Counted from the first letter of the stretch, positions 8,369 through 15,653 are shown. The stretch: 64,000 nucleotides of DNA from Caenibius sp. WL (GCF_019803445.1 NZ_CP081844.1:62001-126000); one strand, 5' to 3'. The notes: generated by a model not told the origin, from the sequence alone. Made by a program: numbers and translations.

Positions 8369-9028
8369 TCAGCGTGCCCCGAACGCGGCGGCGAGCATGG
8401 CGGGTTCATCCTCGCAGACTTCGGCGAGAATCCACGCATCGAGAATGAAATTTTCCGATTCCGGCAACGCGGTGATCGCCGGGGCCTCGCCCTTCAGCCA
8501 GAGGCTGATGACCGCATCGTAGGGAAGCGAGGAATAGCCGACCGATTCCCCGTTCACCACGCCCACGGTCACCGTGCCGACCGTCGGCTCATCGGCAAGG
8601 GCAAGGCCATAGGCAGCCAGCGCGGCATCAAACGGGTCCGGGGCCACGCCGTCGGGCTTGCGGATCAGGAGAAGCTGGCGGCGCGCGCCCTTGGGGGCAA
8701 TGTCCACCGCCGGGCCGCTAATGACCCGTTCGTCAATCGAGCCGGAACGCATGTCCTCCGGTGTCATGAAGGCATGCTCATCCTCGTCGAAGATGGCGCG
8801 GATCGCCGGATCGAAATTGACCGCGACGTGATCGAAATCGGGGGCCATCCTACATTGCATGAAAACGTCGAACCATATCCCCGGCGACGCTTCGATCACG
8901 TGATTGCGCAAGTATTTGCTGAACTTGAAATATTTCATGCCCAGGCGGGAATGCACGTTCTCGTAGTAGTCCTTGAACTGCTCACGGGAAAAATCGGACC
9001 GCTTCGGAATCAGAGATACGCCAATCAT
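8369..9028 (-). CDS. EthD domain-containing protein
   Basis: A 219-residue protein whose N-terminal third (MIGVSLIPKRSDFSREQFKDYY, then ENVHSRLGMKYFKF) matches the EthD-type dimeric alpha/beta barrel fold, including the F-x-x-Y-x-x-x-H-x-x-L pattern. A second half (residues 120-219) may be another barrel-like repeat. EthD-fold proteins accompany catabolic oxygenases or act as small lyases and hydroxylases. The start at 9028 is chosen because GAGGG lies upstream and the conserved domain begins there; the open frame further upstream shows no similarity. The partner may be the downstream BKACE gene. Confidence 0.68.
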   Translation of the reverse strand: MIGVSLIPKRSDFSREQFKDYYENVHSRLGMKYFKFSKYLRNHVIEASPGIWFDVFMQCRMAPDFDHVAVNFDPAIRAIFDEDEHAFMTPEDMRSGSIDERVISGPAVDIAPKGARRQLLLIRKPDGVAPDPFDAALAAYGLALADEPTVGTVTVGVVNGESVGYSSLPYDAVISLWLKGEAPAITALPESENFILDAWILAEVCEDEPAMLAAAFGAR

Positions 9029-9243
9029 ATGCCCATGCACCCTCGTTTCGATCGCAGACGGGTTGGCCCCGTTCGCCGATCTGCCGATGCCAGTTGATCG
9101 TCCGGCGCGGCGAAAGTCAATGCGGCGCACATCACCGGTCATCGCGCCACCCGTGGCGTTCGGCCCGCACATACAGACGCCGCAATCGCCGGGAACTTTC
9201 CGCTGCCTGAGGCATCGTTTCTCCATCAGGCAAGGAGGCCCCC

Positions 9244-9678
9244 ATGGCGATTATCAAGACCGGCAGCGCGAAATACGAAGGATTGGGCAAGGACGGCGTG
9301 GGCCACGTGTCCACGGGGTCGGGCGCGCTCAGCGATCAGCCCTACGGATTCCAGACCCGGTTCGAGGATAAGCAGGGCACCAATCCCGAGGAACTGATCG
9401 CCGCGGCCCACGCAAGCTGCTTCACCATGGCGCTGTCTTTCGCGCTCAACCGCGCCGGGCACAGCGAAGGCACCCTGGAAACCGAGGCCAAAGTCACGCT
9501 CGACAAGGAGGGTGACGGGTTCACCATCACCCGCTCGGCGCTGACCCTCACCGCCCGCGTGCCGGGCATGGAACGCGCGCGGTTCGAGGCCATCGCCGCC
9601 GATGCCAAGGCCAATTGCCCGGTCTCCAAGCTGCTCAACGCCGAAATCTCGCTGGATATCGCCGATTTTCAGGGGTGA
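9244..9678 (+). CDS. osmC: OsmC family peroxiredoxin
   Basis: A 144-residue OsmC-type thiol peroxidase that reduces organic hydroperoxides. The two redox cysteines are in AAHASCFTMALSF (near residue 60) and AKANCPVSKLL (near residue 126), and the TNPEELIAAAHA motif is typical of OsmC rather than Ohr. A strong AAGGAGG lies seven bases before the ATG. It stands alone between divergent and convergent neighbours. Confidence 0.92.
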   Translation: MAIIKTGSAKYEGLGKDGVGHVSTGSGALSDQPYGFQTRFEDKQGTNPEELIAAAHASCFTMALSFALNRAGHSEGTLETEAKVTLDKEGDGFTITRSALTLTARVPGMERARFEAIAADAKANCPVSKLLNAEISLDIADFQG

Positions 9679-9694
9679 ACGAAACCCGCCCCGG

Positions 9695-10327
9695 CTACGC
9701 CTGCACGCAATCCCGCCAGTAGCGGTGTAGCGCTGCGACACCGTCACCGGTCAGCAAGGGCAGGGCTTGGAGCAGGTGGTCTATCGGCCAGTCCCACCAC
9801 GCCATTTCCAGCAATTGGGCAATCGCCGGTTCGTCGAAGCGCTTGCGCACCGGCTTGCCCGGATTGCCCACGACCACGGCATAGGGTTCGACATCGCGCG
9901 CCACCACCGCGCGCGTGCCGATCACCGCGCCATGGCCGATGGTGACGCCCGGCATCACCACGGCTTCGCTGCCGATCCACACATCGTGCCCGATCACGGT
10001 ATCGCCCGCCGGGCGATAGCCGTTGGCCGCACCGGCGAATTCCGGCGCATCGGGATAGAAGAAGAACGGAAAGGTGCTGATCCAGTCGGCCCTGTGCCCC
10101 TGATTGCCCGCCATGATGAAACTGGCCCCGGAACCGATCGAGCAGAAACTGCCGACGATCAGCTTGTCGGCGTCCTCGCCGGGCAAGAGAAAGCGGGCGC
10201 AATCGTCGAAGCTGTGCCCATGGTAGTAGCCGGAATAGTAACTGTACCGGCCCACCGCGATATTGGGATGCGTCACCTGCCGGTCGAGCGGAATGCCCCG
10301 GAACGGGCTATCGAAGAAATTGTCCAT
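9695..10327 (-). CDS. CatB-related O-acetyltransferase
   Basis: A 210-residue left-handed beta-helix (hexapeptide) acetyltransferase of the xenobiotic/type B chloramphenicol acetyltransferase group. The N-terminal [12 protein letters not shown], the [16 protein letters not shown] block, [23 protein letters not shown] with the catalytic His, and [27 protein letters not shown] are diagnostic. The start at 10327 gives the standard 210-residue length; upstream codons lack similarity. Whether it acetylates chloramphenicol or a sugar cannot be told, and chromosomal copies are often not resistance genes. Confidence 0.9.
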   Translation of the reverse strand: MDNFFDSPFRGIPLDRQVTHPNIAVGRYSYYSGYYHGHSFDDCARFLLPGEDADKLIVGSFCSIGSGASFIMAGNQGHRADWISTFPFFFYPDAPEFAGAANGYRPAGDTVIGHDVWIGSEAVVMPGVTIGHGAVIGTRAVVARDVEPYAVVVGNPGKPVRKRFDEPAIAQLLEMAWWDWPIDHLLQALPLLTGDGVAALHRYWRDCVQA

Positions 10328-10612
10328 GAAATCGCCTTTGCGAAGGCGGCGGGCGAAACGGGGCCCCTGCCGCCGGATATACGAATACCATCGCCGAACG
10401 GGCCATTGGCCGGTTCGGGCACGGTTCCTCACGTCAACGGCGCGGGAACCCGATGCAGGTGATACACGGGGCGGACTTCATAAGGACCATCCGTGCCCGA
10501 AGCCGCCGTGCGGGGCAAGCGGCAATGCGCCGGGGGCGTGGACGCGGAGCCCCAAATGCCCGCATGGACCGGCCATTGTCAGGCATGAAGCCGCTCTCTA
10601 CAACCGCGCACC

Positions 10613-11323
10613 ATGACCAATGTGTTCCGGCTTGTGGGCGGCATTTTCACGCTGGTGGGGGCGGCCATGCTGGCGATCTCGCTGTTCCTGCTGGCGCAGC
10701 GCAACGAGGCCAGCCGCGACGATCTGCGCGCAGCAGGGGTGGTGCATGCTCTGATGCCGGGCCGCGACGAAGATGGCGGAGTGACCTACACCGCCATCGT
10801 CCGCTTCGCCGACCGGCAGGGGCAGATGCACGAATTTGCCGATGGCATCGCATCGCGCCCGCCGCGCTTTTCGCGGGGGGAACGGGTGCCGGTGCTCTAC
10901 GATCCGCAAACGCCGGAGCGGGCGGTGATCGACGATCTCTGGGGCCGGTTGGGCGCGCTGCTCATCATCGGGCCGCTGGGGCTGCTGTTCGCGATTCTCG
11001 GCGCCATGCTGCTGATCGTCGATCTGCGTGCCGGGCGGCGCAAGGCCCGGCTGCTGCGCGGCGGCCAGCCGATCCAGGCACGCTTCCTCCACGTGTTCCG
11101 CGACACCCGGATCGCGCGGAACGGCGACCACCCCTATCGCGTGGTGGCGCAAGGCCAGGATCCCCGGACCGGCGCCCTGCGGCGGTTCGAAAGCGAACCC
11201 GTGTGGGTCGATCCCACCGACCGCCTGCAGGGGCGCATGATCACCGTGCTGACCGATCCGCGGGACCCGGACACGCACCATATGGACCTTTCGCCCTTCG
11301 TCGACCGGGCCGCGCTCGGCTGA
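10613..11323 (+). CDS. DUF3592 membrane protein
   Basis: A 236-residue protein with two transmembrane segments (about residues 8-28 and 113-135) flanking an extracytoplasmic domain with YTAIVRFADRQGQMHEF and PVLYDPQTPERAVID, the pattern of DUF3592. A soluble C-terminal part repeats a related beta-rich arrangement. The function is unknown. A strong stem-loop (11335-11369) follows and separates it from the guanidine riboswitch. Confidence 0.75.
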   Translation: MTNVFRLVGGIFTLVGAAMLAISLFLLAQRNEASRDDLRAAGVVHALMPGRDEDGGVTYTAIVRFADRQGQMHEFADGIASRPPRFSRGERVPVLYDPQTPERAVIDDLWGRLGALLIIGPLGLLFAILGAMLLIVDLRAGRRKARLLRGGQPIQARFLHVFRDTRIARNGDHPYRVVAQGQDPRTGALRRFESEPVWVDPTDRLQGRMITVLTDPRDPDTHHMDLSPFVDRAALG

Positions 11324-11334
11324 ACGGACCTGGT

Positions 11335-11369
11335 GGGCGCCCGGGGGGCGACTTGCCCCGGTGGCGCCC
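11335..11369 (+). terminator. Nested GC-rich stem-loop
   Basis: GGGCGCC (11335-11341) pairs with GGCGCCC (11363-11369), and an inner CGGGG pairs with CCCCG. It sits just after the DUF3592 stop. There is no T-tract, so it may be a processing barrier or a weak terminator insulating the riboswitch. Confidence 0.45.
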
Positions 11370-11388
11370 TGCGGCTATGTTGCAGAGA

Positions 11389-11442
11389 GCAAGGACGGCC
11401 TTCCCTGTCATCGGCGGGAAAAAATGTCCGGGACGGCCCGGC
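11389..11442 (+). promoter_or_regulatory. Guanidine-II (mini-ykkC) riboswitch
   Basis: Two short hairpins each carry an ACGG loop: AAGG-ACGG-CCTT at 11391-11402 and CCGGG-ACGG-CCCGG at 11428-11441, with 25 bases between them. Two ACGR-loop stems define the guanidine-II riboswitch. The second hairpin lies 12 bases before the AAGGAGG of the guanidinium exporter gene, so guanidine binding is expected to free translation of gdx. Confidence 0.88.
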
Positions 11443-11465
11443 AGCTTACTCGAAAGGAGGCTGTT

Positions 11466-11786
11466 GTGGCCTGGGCTTATCTTGTTGCGGCCGGTATTCT
11501 CGAAATCATCTGGGCCTATGCGATGAAGCAATCATACGGTTTCACCCGGCTCGTGCCGACATCCATCACCATCGTGACCATGATCGCCAGCTTCGCGCTG
11601 CTGGCGCTGGCGATGAAAAGTCTGCCGCTGGGCACGGCCTACACCATCTGGACCGGGATCGGCGCCGTCGGGGCGTTCGCCATCGGCGTGATCGTCCTCG
11701 GCGAACAGGCCAGCGCGATGCGCATGGGCGCGGCGGCGCTGATCGTCAGCGGGCTGGTGCTCATGAAACTGTCCTCGCCAGGTTGA
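11466..11786 (+). CDS. gdx: Guanidinium exporter Gdx (SugE), SMR family
   Basis: A 106-residue four-helix small multidrug resistance protein. The N-terminal AWAYLVAAGILEIIWAYAMKQS carries the membrane Glu essential for coupling and the W-A-Y/M-K-x-S signature of the Gdx/SugE branch. KSLPLGTAYTIWTGIGAVGAF is the TM3 signature of this group. The start is GTG at 11466 with AAGGAGG upstream. Its guanidine-II riboswitch strongly supports guanidinium/proton exchange rather than quaternary ammonium export. Confidence 0.92.
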   Translation: MAWAYLVAAGILEIIWAYAMKQSYGFTRLVPTSITIVTMIASFALLALAMKSLPLGTAYTIWTGIGAVGAFAIGVIVLGEQASAMRMGAAALIVSGLVLMKLSSPG

Positions 11787-11834
11787 GCGCATCGCGGGCG
11801 GCCACATCCGTCCACTAACGAGGCAACGTCCTCA

Positions 11835-11871
11835 CCTGCACGGTGCAGGGTTCAAGTCCGGGACGGCCCGG
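11835..11871 (+). promoter_or_regulatory. Guanidine-II-like double hairpin before nuoA
   Basis: The hairpin CCGGG-ACGG-CCCGG (11858-11871) is identical to the second stem of the gdx riboswitch; the shared block is 17 bases (GTCCGGGACGGCCCGGC). It again lies 11 bases before AAGGAG. The upstream partner (11835-11849, CCTGC-ACGG-TGCAGG) has the ACGG core but closes with an extra T, so it is non-canonical. This could be a duplicated, half-degenerate riboswitch or a working divergent one. Confidence 0.5.
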
Positions 11872-11893
11872 CTCTCTTGGAAAAGGAGCATCC

Positions 11894-12316
11894 ATGCCGT
11901 CCCCCCCGCCCCTCGCCGCCCTGCCCCTCGACAGCGGGGCAGCGTTCGCGCTCGGCGACTATTTGCCGATCCTGATTTTCCTCGGCATCGCACTGGCGCT
12001 GTCAGCGCTGTTCACGCTTTTCCCGATGGCGGTTTCCCGCATCACCGGCACGCACCGGCCCAACACCGAAAAACTGTCCGAATACGAATCCGGCTTTCCC
12101 GCGTTCACCACACCGCGCAGCCCGTTCAACGTGCGCTTCTACCTCGTCGCGATCCTGTTCCTGATCTTCGACCTTGAGGTTGCTTTCCTGTTTCCGTGGG
12201 CGGTGGTGGTTTTCGATCTTGGCTGGGAAGCCTGGATCGCGATGATGATCTTTCTCGGCATCCTGACCATCGGCTTTCTCTACGAATGGAAAAAGGGCGC
12301 GCTCGACTGGGAATAG
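11894..12316 (+). CDS. nuoA: NADH-quinone oxidoreductase subunit A, solitary copy
   Basis: A 140-residue NuoA/ND3-type subunit of respiratory complex I. Three transmembrane helices are visible (about residues 20-45, 81-103 and 107-130), as are YESGFPAF in the conserved TM1-TM2 loop, FNVRFYLVAILFLIFDLEVAFLFPW, and the C-terminal FLYEWKKGALDWE. The conserved Cys of the loop (YECGF) is Ser here, as in other alphaproteobacteria. The ATG at 11894 follows AAGGAG. No other nuo subunit occurs in the following 51 kb, which is odd for a gene that normally heads a 13- or 14-gene operon. It follows a guanidine-II-like leader. Confidence 0.88.
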   Translation: MPSPPPLAALPLDSGAAFALGDYLPILIFLGIALALSALFTLFPMAVSRITGTHRPNTEKLSEYESGFPAFTTPRSPFNVRFYLVAILFLIFDLEVAFLFPWAVVVFDLGWEAWIAMMIFLGILTIGFLYEWKKGALDWE

Positions 12317-12369
12317 GCGAGGAGGCGGTGCCGAACCGGCGCCATTATCAGGGGATCGCCCCGTGCAGG

Positions 12370-12475
12370 ACAAAAAAAGGAAGGCCGTAGCGAACTACGG
12401 CCTTCCGCGGGGGGAGAAGTCATGCGTCAGCGGCTGGGAGGGGGGAGAAGCCGCATCAGCAAGGCCATGTCTAGC
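12370..12475 (-). ncRNA. Candidate minus-strand small RNA with twin C-rich motifs
   Basis: The intergenic region 12317-12677 has no convincing protein gene but holds a minus-strand transcript-like unit. It contains two identical CTTCTCCCCCC motifs (12440-12450 and 12409-12419). The first, continued by TCCC, sits in the 13-base loop of a GCGGCT/AGCCGC hairpin (12430-12454). A perfect 12-bp terminator stem with seven T follows. C-rich loops complementary to Shine-Dalgarno sequences are the seed type of alphaproteobacterial trans-acting sRNAs such as the alpha-r14 and CcsR families. The 5' end is a guess. Confidence 0.55.
12372..12406 (-). terminator. Rho-independent terminator, minus strand
   Basis: Perfect 12-bp stem GGAAGGCCGTAG/CTACGGCCTTCC with a four-base loop (12379-12406), followed on the minus strand by seven T (12372-12378). 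No minus-strand protein gene ends here, which points to a non-coding transcript. On the plus strand the hairpin could also mark the end of nuoA mRNA but lacks a T-tract. Confidence 0.8.
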
Positions 12476-12677
12476 AGACCCCGCTGAATTGCATATGAAC
12501 CTGCCGTTTAGGTTGGCTACAGGTTCCCTCTTCCCGTGTGGAAAGCCGATTTTCCGCCAGGTGGCGGCCTGTCCCGCCCGCCCGCGCGTTCGCCGCAAAT
12601 ACGGCTCGTGGTTCATTCTCCGCACAGATTCCGCCGCTCACGAAGGGCACTCCACCCCCTGACTTCGGAGAACCGCC

Positions 12678-12983
12678 ATGAAACTTGTGAGCTTCGCCAT
12701 CGCGCTTTCGCTTGCCCTGGGTGGCACGGCCGCCGCAGCCCATGATCGGTACGACCGGTACGATCGCCATCGCCACGAACAACGCTATGAGCGGCATCGC
12801 TACGAACCACGCTACGAACACCGCGAACGCTATCGCCATCACCAACCGCGCAGGACCTGGCGGCATGCGAACAGCCGCTGGGAACGGCACGTCTATGCCT
12901 GCCAGCGGCGCTACCGCCATTACAACCCGCGCACCGACCGCTATCTCACCCGCCATGGCCAGTGGAAGCGCTGCCGCCTGTGA
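12678..12983 (+). CDS. Secreted Arg/Tyr/His-rich BA14K-like protein
   Basis: A 101-residue protein with a signal peptide (MKLVSFAIALSLALGGTAAAA) and a mature part very rich in Arg, His and Tyr in loose RYE/HR repeats (residues 23-60). The C-terminal 35 residues, with two cysteines around RYRHYNPRTDRYLTRHGQWKR, match the BA14K-like motif (C-x-R-Y-R-S-Y-D-P-x-T-x-Y). BA14K proteins are exported, lectin-like immunoreactive proteins in Brucella; the role here is unknown. The ribosome site is GGAG before the ATG. Confidence 0.7.
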   Translation: MKLVSFAIALSLALGGTAAAAHDRYDRYDRHRHEQRYERHRYEPRYEHRERYRHHQPRRTWRHANSRWERHVYACQRRYRHYNPRTDRYLTRHGQWKRCRL

Positions 12984-13025
12984 CCGGTGCGGCCGGGCTT
13001 TGCAGCCCGGCCCCGTGCCCCGCGA

Positions 13026-13667
13026 TCAGTTCCCTGGATGGACTTCGGTCGCGTGGGCGCATTTTTCGGTGGTTTCCTGCCCTTCGCCCGACAGGAGCGT
13101 GATGGCGAGGAAGCCCGCGATGATCGCCGCGACGAAAGCGATCGTCACCAGCCCGAGGTACTTGTCGATGAAGCGCTTGATCGGGGTGCCGAACAGGCGG
13201 AACAACACACCCACGATCATGAAGCTGATCGAGCGCGAGACGAGGCTGGCCAGCGCGAATGTCAGCAGGTTCATGCCGATGAACCCGGCGGTGATCGTCA
13301 GCAGCTTGAACGGGATCGGCGTCGCCCCCTTGGCGACGAAGATCCAGAAACCGGTTTCGCGCAAGTAGCAGGCGGCGACCGGGAAGCTCTCGGTCAACCC
13401 GAGCAGAGCGAGCAACTGTTCGCCGACCACATCGTAAAGCCCCCAGCCGATAGCATAGCCGAGGAACCCGCCCGCCACCGAGGCGAGCGTGGCGATCGCG
13501 GCGAAGCGCACCGCTCTGCGCGGTTCGGCAAGACACATCAGGCCGAGCAGCGGGTGCGGCGGGATGGGGAAGAAGCTCGCTTCCACGAAGCAGAACAGCG
13601 CCAGCCACCATTCGGCATGGGGATGCGCCGCCTTGGCCATGGTCCAGTCGTACAATCGCCGCAGCAT
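13026..13667 (-). CDS. YqaA/DedA-like (SNARE-associated) membrane protein
   Basis: A 213-residue integral membrane protein with about five hydrophobic segments. WWLALFCFVEASFFPIPPHPLLGLM carries the conserved E-x-x-x-x-P-x-P signature of the DedA superfamily, and FWIFVAKGATPIPFKLLTITAGF matches the YqaA branch, including the G-x-T-P-x-P-x-K motif. DedA proteins act in membrane homeostasis and lipid or proton transport. The start at 13667 is chosen because GGAGATTTCG precedes it; the frame upstream has no similarity. Confidence 0.85.
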   Translation of the reverse strand: MLRRLYDWTMAKAAHPHAEWWLALFCFVEASFFPIPPHPLLGLMCLAEPRRAVRFAAIATLASVAGGFLGYAIGWGLYDVVGEQLLALLGLTESFPVAACYLRETGFWIFVAKGATPIPFKLLTITAGFIGMNLLTFALASLVSRSISFMIVGVLFRLFGTPIKRFIDKYLGLVTIAFVAAIIAGFLAITLLSGEGQETTEKCAHATEVHPGN

Positions 13668-13811
13668 CGAAATCTCCAGAAAACCGCCAGAACCGGCCCG
13701 GGAACGGTATCGTGATCGGAGGCGGCCGGTGATCTGCCGCGGCTCCCGCATCCCGGACGGGCTGCGCGAAAGCCCGTGTAAATCACCCCTGCCCCGCCCG
13801 CAAGCGTTAGG

Positions 13812-13865
13812 AAATAACCTATTTGGTTATTTTCACTTGACATCGTGACGCTATACGGTTAGAGA
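13812..13865 (+). promoter_or_regulatory. Palindromic operator with adjacent promoter-like hexamers
   Basis: A perfect 8-bp inverted repeat, AAATAACC-TATTT-GGTTATTT (13812-13832), lies four bases before TTGACA (13837-13842), which is followed at 17 bases by TAGAGA (13860-13865). The layout looks like a repressor site next to a -35 box. No gene starts within 290 bases downstream, and the YqaA-like gene reads the other way. A regulated gene may have been lost. Confidence 0.45.
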
Positions 13866-13918
13866 AACGGAACATCGCGATAATACGAATCGGCGCTGCC
13901 GCCTTCCCCACAGTTCTA

Positions 13919-14036
13919 CATCGTCACCCTGCACTTGATTTGTGCGAGCACGCCTTCGGCTCCAGGGTCCATGTCTCCACTCATACCGTCGCGCCGTAGG
14001 CGTGATGGATGCTGAAACAAGGTCAGCATGACGAAG
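13919..14036. repeat. Pair of dispersed intergenic repeats in opposite orientation
   Basis: The block from 13919 (CATCGTCACCCTGCACTTGA, then CAGGGTCCATGTCTCCA at 13963-13979) resembles the sequence at 47960-47999. The block 13997-14036 read on the minus strand (CGTCATGCTGACCTTGTTTC then AGCATCCATCACG) is a related copy. Such units recur in sphingomonad intergenic DNA. The stretch 13668-14162 otherwise contains no gene. Confidence 0.55.
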
Positions 14037-14162
14037 TGAGCGCTGCGGTCGATAAAGCCGACCATAACCGCCAAAGGCGGGGTGGTAGCCAGGCGCGCCC
14101 AATAGGCCGCGCCAGTGCCTGAAGCCCTATTCAACCAACTCTCGCTCCGAAGAGGAATCATC

Positions 14163-14306
14163 ATGCCACAGCTATCCGCGCTCGCCGAAGACCGCGAGCG
14201 GCTATGGGCGCAGCTTTCCGACGCCGATTTCCTCTCTGCCGATGAAAAGCGCGAACTGCTCGGCATCACCCCCGCAGCGGAACCTTCCAAAGGAGCCCCC
14301 TCATGA
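14163..14306 (+). CDS. Small hypothetical protein
   Basis: A 47-residue acidic helical protein (MPQLSALAEDRERLWAQLSD, then a DEKRELLG core). GAGG lies nine bases before the ATG, and the stop overlaps the next gene's ATG (ATGA). It is not recognised as a named family. Tight coupling with DUF6127-like and DUF2793 genes suggests a small phage- or GTA-derived cassette. Confidence 0.6.
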   Translation: MPQLSALAEDRERLWAQLSDADFLSADEKRELLGITPAAEPSKGAPS

Positions 14307-14746
14307 ACAGCGAAGACATGCTGGCGCGGCTGGTCGCGCAGGCCAATGGCGAAGGGGGCGATCTCGTCACCCTGCGCGCGATTGTCGAGGAAGCGAGCGA
14401 GATCGGCGCCAACCGCACGCTCGCCCGGCTAGGCCTCGCCGATCCGGGAGCGGAAGACGATATCGGCGAGTTGCGCCAGCTTTTGCAGGCATGGCGCGAT
14501 GCCAAGGCCAGCGTCTGGCGCGCGGCGATCGGCTGGGCGGTGCGCGGCCTGTTCGCGCTGCTGCTGATCGGCATCGCCTACCCCCGCGATGCGCTGGGAA
14601 ACCATGCAGCCATCACTCACGCTTGCGGCGCAGACCATGCTCCAGCTTGCACAAGCCCATGCGGGCCAGCCGCTCTGGGTCCGCCAGATCGGGCGGTTCG
14701 CCCCATCCGACCCCCTTCTCCTCACCACTCTTGCCTGAGGCCCATC
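14303..14746 (+). CDS. DUF6127-like one-helix membrane protein, 3' end unclear
   Basis: The first 97 residues look like a complete small protein: an amphipathic N-terminal region (MNSEDMLARLVAQANGEGGD, then LRAIVEEASEIGANR), a second helical pair, and a transmembrane helix (AIGWAVRGLFALLLIGIAY). After that the frame continues, without a stop, through Pro/Ser-rich sequence straight into the DUF2793 reading frame. Either the two are fused into one 302-residue protein, or a mutation removed the original stop. The call as DUF6127-like rests on memory of the family and is tentative. Confidence 0.55.
14589..14738 (+). CDS. Small nested open frame, possible gene
   Basis: In a different frame from the long reading frame around it, a 49-residue sequence (second ATG at 14604, giving 44 residues: MQPSLTLAAQTMLQLAQAHA and on to the stop) ends with TGA just eight bases before the DUF2793 start. 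Its composition is far more protein-like than the Pro/His/Cys-rich stretch in the overlapping frame. It may be a separate small gene of the cassette. Confidence 0.4.
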   Translation: MRWETMQPSLTLAAQTMLQLAQAHAGQPLWVRQIGRFAPSDPLLLTTLA

Positions 14747-15211
14747 ATGACCGATCCGATCCAGTTCGCATCCGCCACACCGCGCTATCGCCTGCCTCTG
14801 CTGTTCGCCGGGCAGGCGCAGAAGGAATTCACGGTCAACGAAGCCCATGCGCTAACCGATGCCCTGCTGCATCTCGCCGTGGAAGGAGAAGCGGCCAGCC
14901 CGCCGCCCGCCCCGGAAGAAGGCGATTGCTGGCTGGTGCATGCCGCCCCCACAGGCGATTGGGCGGGCCATGCCGGGCGCATCGCCTGCCGCCAGAGCGG
15001 AACATGGCTGTTCATCGCGCCGCGCGACGGAATGCGCGCATTCAACCGCGCGACCGGGCAAGACTGGCGCTTCGCCGGGGATTGGCAGGCGGCCAATGCG
15101 GTTACGGCACCGGCGGGCGGTGCGACGGTCGATGCCGAAGCCCGCGCCGCAATCGGCGCTTTGCTCGAAGCTCTGACCACGGCGGGCATTCTCCCGCCGG
15201 GCCCGGGCTGA
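14747..15211 (+). CDS. DUF2793 domain protein
   Basis: A 154-residue protein matching DUF2793, found in prophages and in gene-transfer-agent loci of alphaproteobacteria. Diagnostic are PRYRLPLLFAGQAQKEFTVN, then EAHALTDALLHL, the GDCWLVHAAPTGDWAGHAGRI block, and GMRAFNRATGQDWRF. The start has TGAGG eight bases upstream, supporting translation from here although the frame is open upstream. Only this fragment of a phage-like locus is present; no capsid, portal or terminase genes are nearby. Confidence 0.82.
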   Translation: MTDPIQFASATPRYRLPLLFAGQAQKEFTVNEAHALTDALLHLAVEGEAASPPPAPEEGDCWLVHAAPTGDWAGHAGRIACRQSGTWLFIAPRDGMRAFNRATGQDWRFAGDWQAANAVTAPAGGATVDAEARAAIGALLEALTTAGILPPGPG

Positions 15212-15218
15212 TCGCCCA

Positions 15219-15653
15219 TCAGGAACGAGCGGCCAGCATGTCCATCAATTGCCGGATGGGAGCCACGTCATACCCGCCGCACGCCGCGGCGGTGGCGATA
15301 TCGTCGACATTGCGTCCACGGCTTGCCTCCGCCAGCGACCACAGCAGCGTCGACCGCGTGCCCGAACGGCAATAGGCGAGCACCGGCCCCTGATTGCGCG
15401 CCAGTGCTTCGGCCATGGCTTTGACCTGGCCTTCGCTGAAGCCGGCATGCGTGACGGGGATATAGAGATAGTCCATCCCGGCAGCGCGCGCGGCGGCTTC
15501 GATGTCGGCCCCCGGGGTCTGATCGGGCGATTCGCCCTCCGGCCGGTTGTTGATCACCAGCGTCACCCCCAGTTCGCGGGCCTGGGCGATATCGCTCACC
15601 GCGATCTGCGGGCTGGCGAAGATACCCTCTTCCAGTTTGCGGAAATCGCTCAT
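15219..15653 (-). CDS. TIGR01244 family sulfur transferase/phosphatase
   Basis: A 144-residue cysteine-phosphatase-fold protein of the Blh-like (DSPn/TIGR01244) group. The N-terminal [18 protein letters not shown] and INNRPEGE are typical, and the catalytic loop reads [10 protein letters not shown] (nucleophile Cys near residue 93). Members are annotated as sulfur transferases or as phosphatases fused to beta-lactamase-like hydrolases. It overlaps the stop of terC by four bases (ATGA), so it is coupled to it. Confidence 0.85.
   Translation of the reverse strand: MSDFRKLEEGIFASPQIAVSDIAQARELGVTLVINNRPEGESPDQTPGADIEAAARAAGMDYLYIPVTHAGFSEGQVKAMAEALARNQGPVLAYCRSGTRSTLLWSLAEASRGRNVDDIATAAACGGYDVAPIRQLMDMLAARS

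Noticed and set aside
9695-10327. Chloramphenicol resistance gene
   Set aside because: The fold is CatB-related, but chromosomal homologues often act on other substrates; no mobile element or resistance context.
11840-11875. tRNA-like T-loop GGTTCAAGTCC
   Set aside because: The flanking bases do not form a T-stem, and no acceptor, D or anticodon arms fit; the sequence is better explained by the ACGG hairpins.
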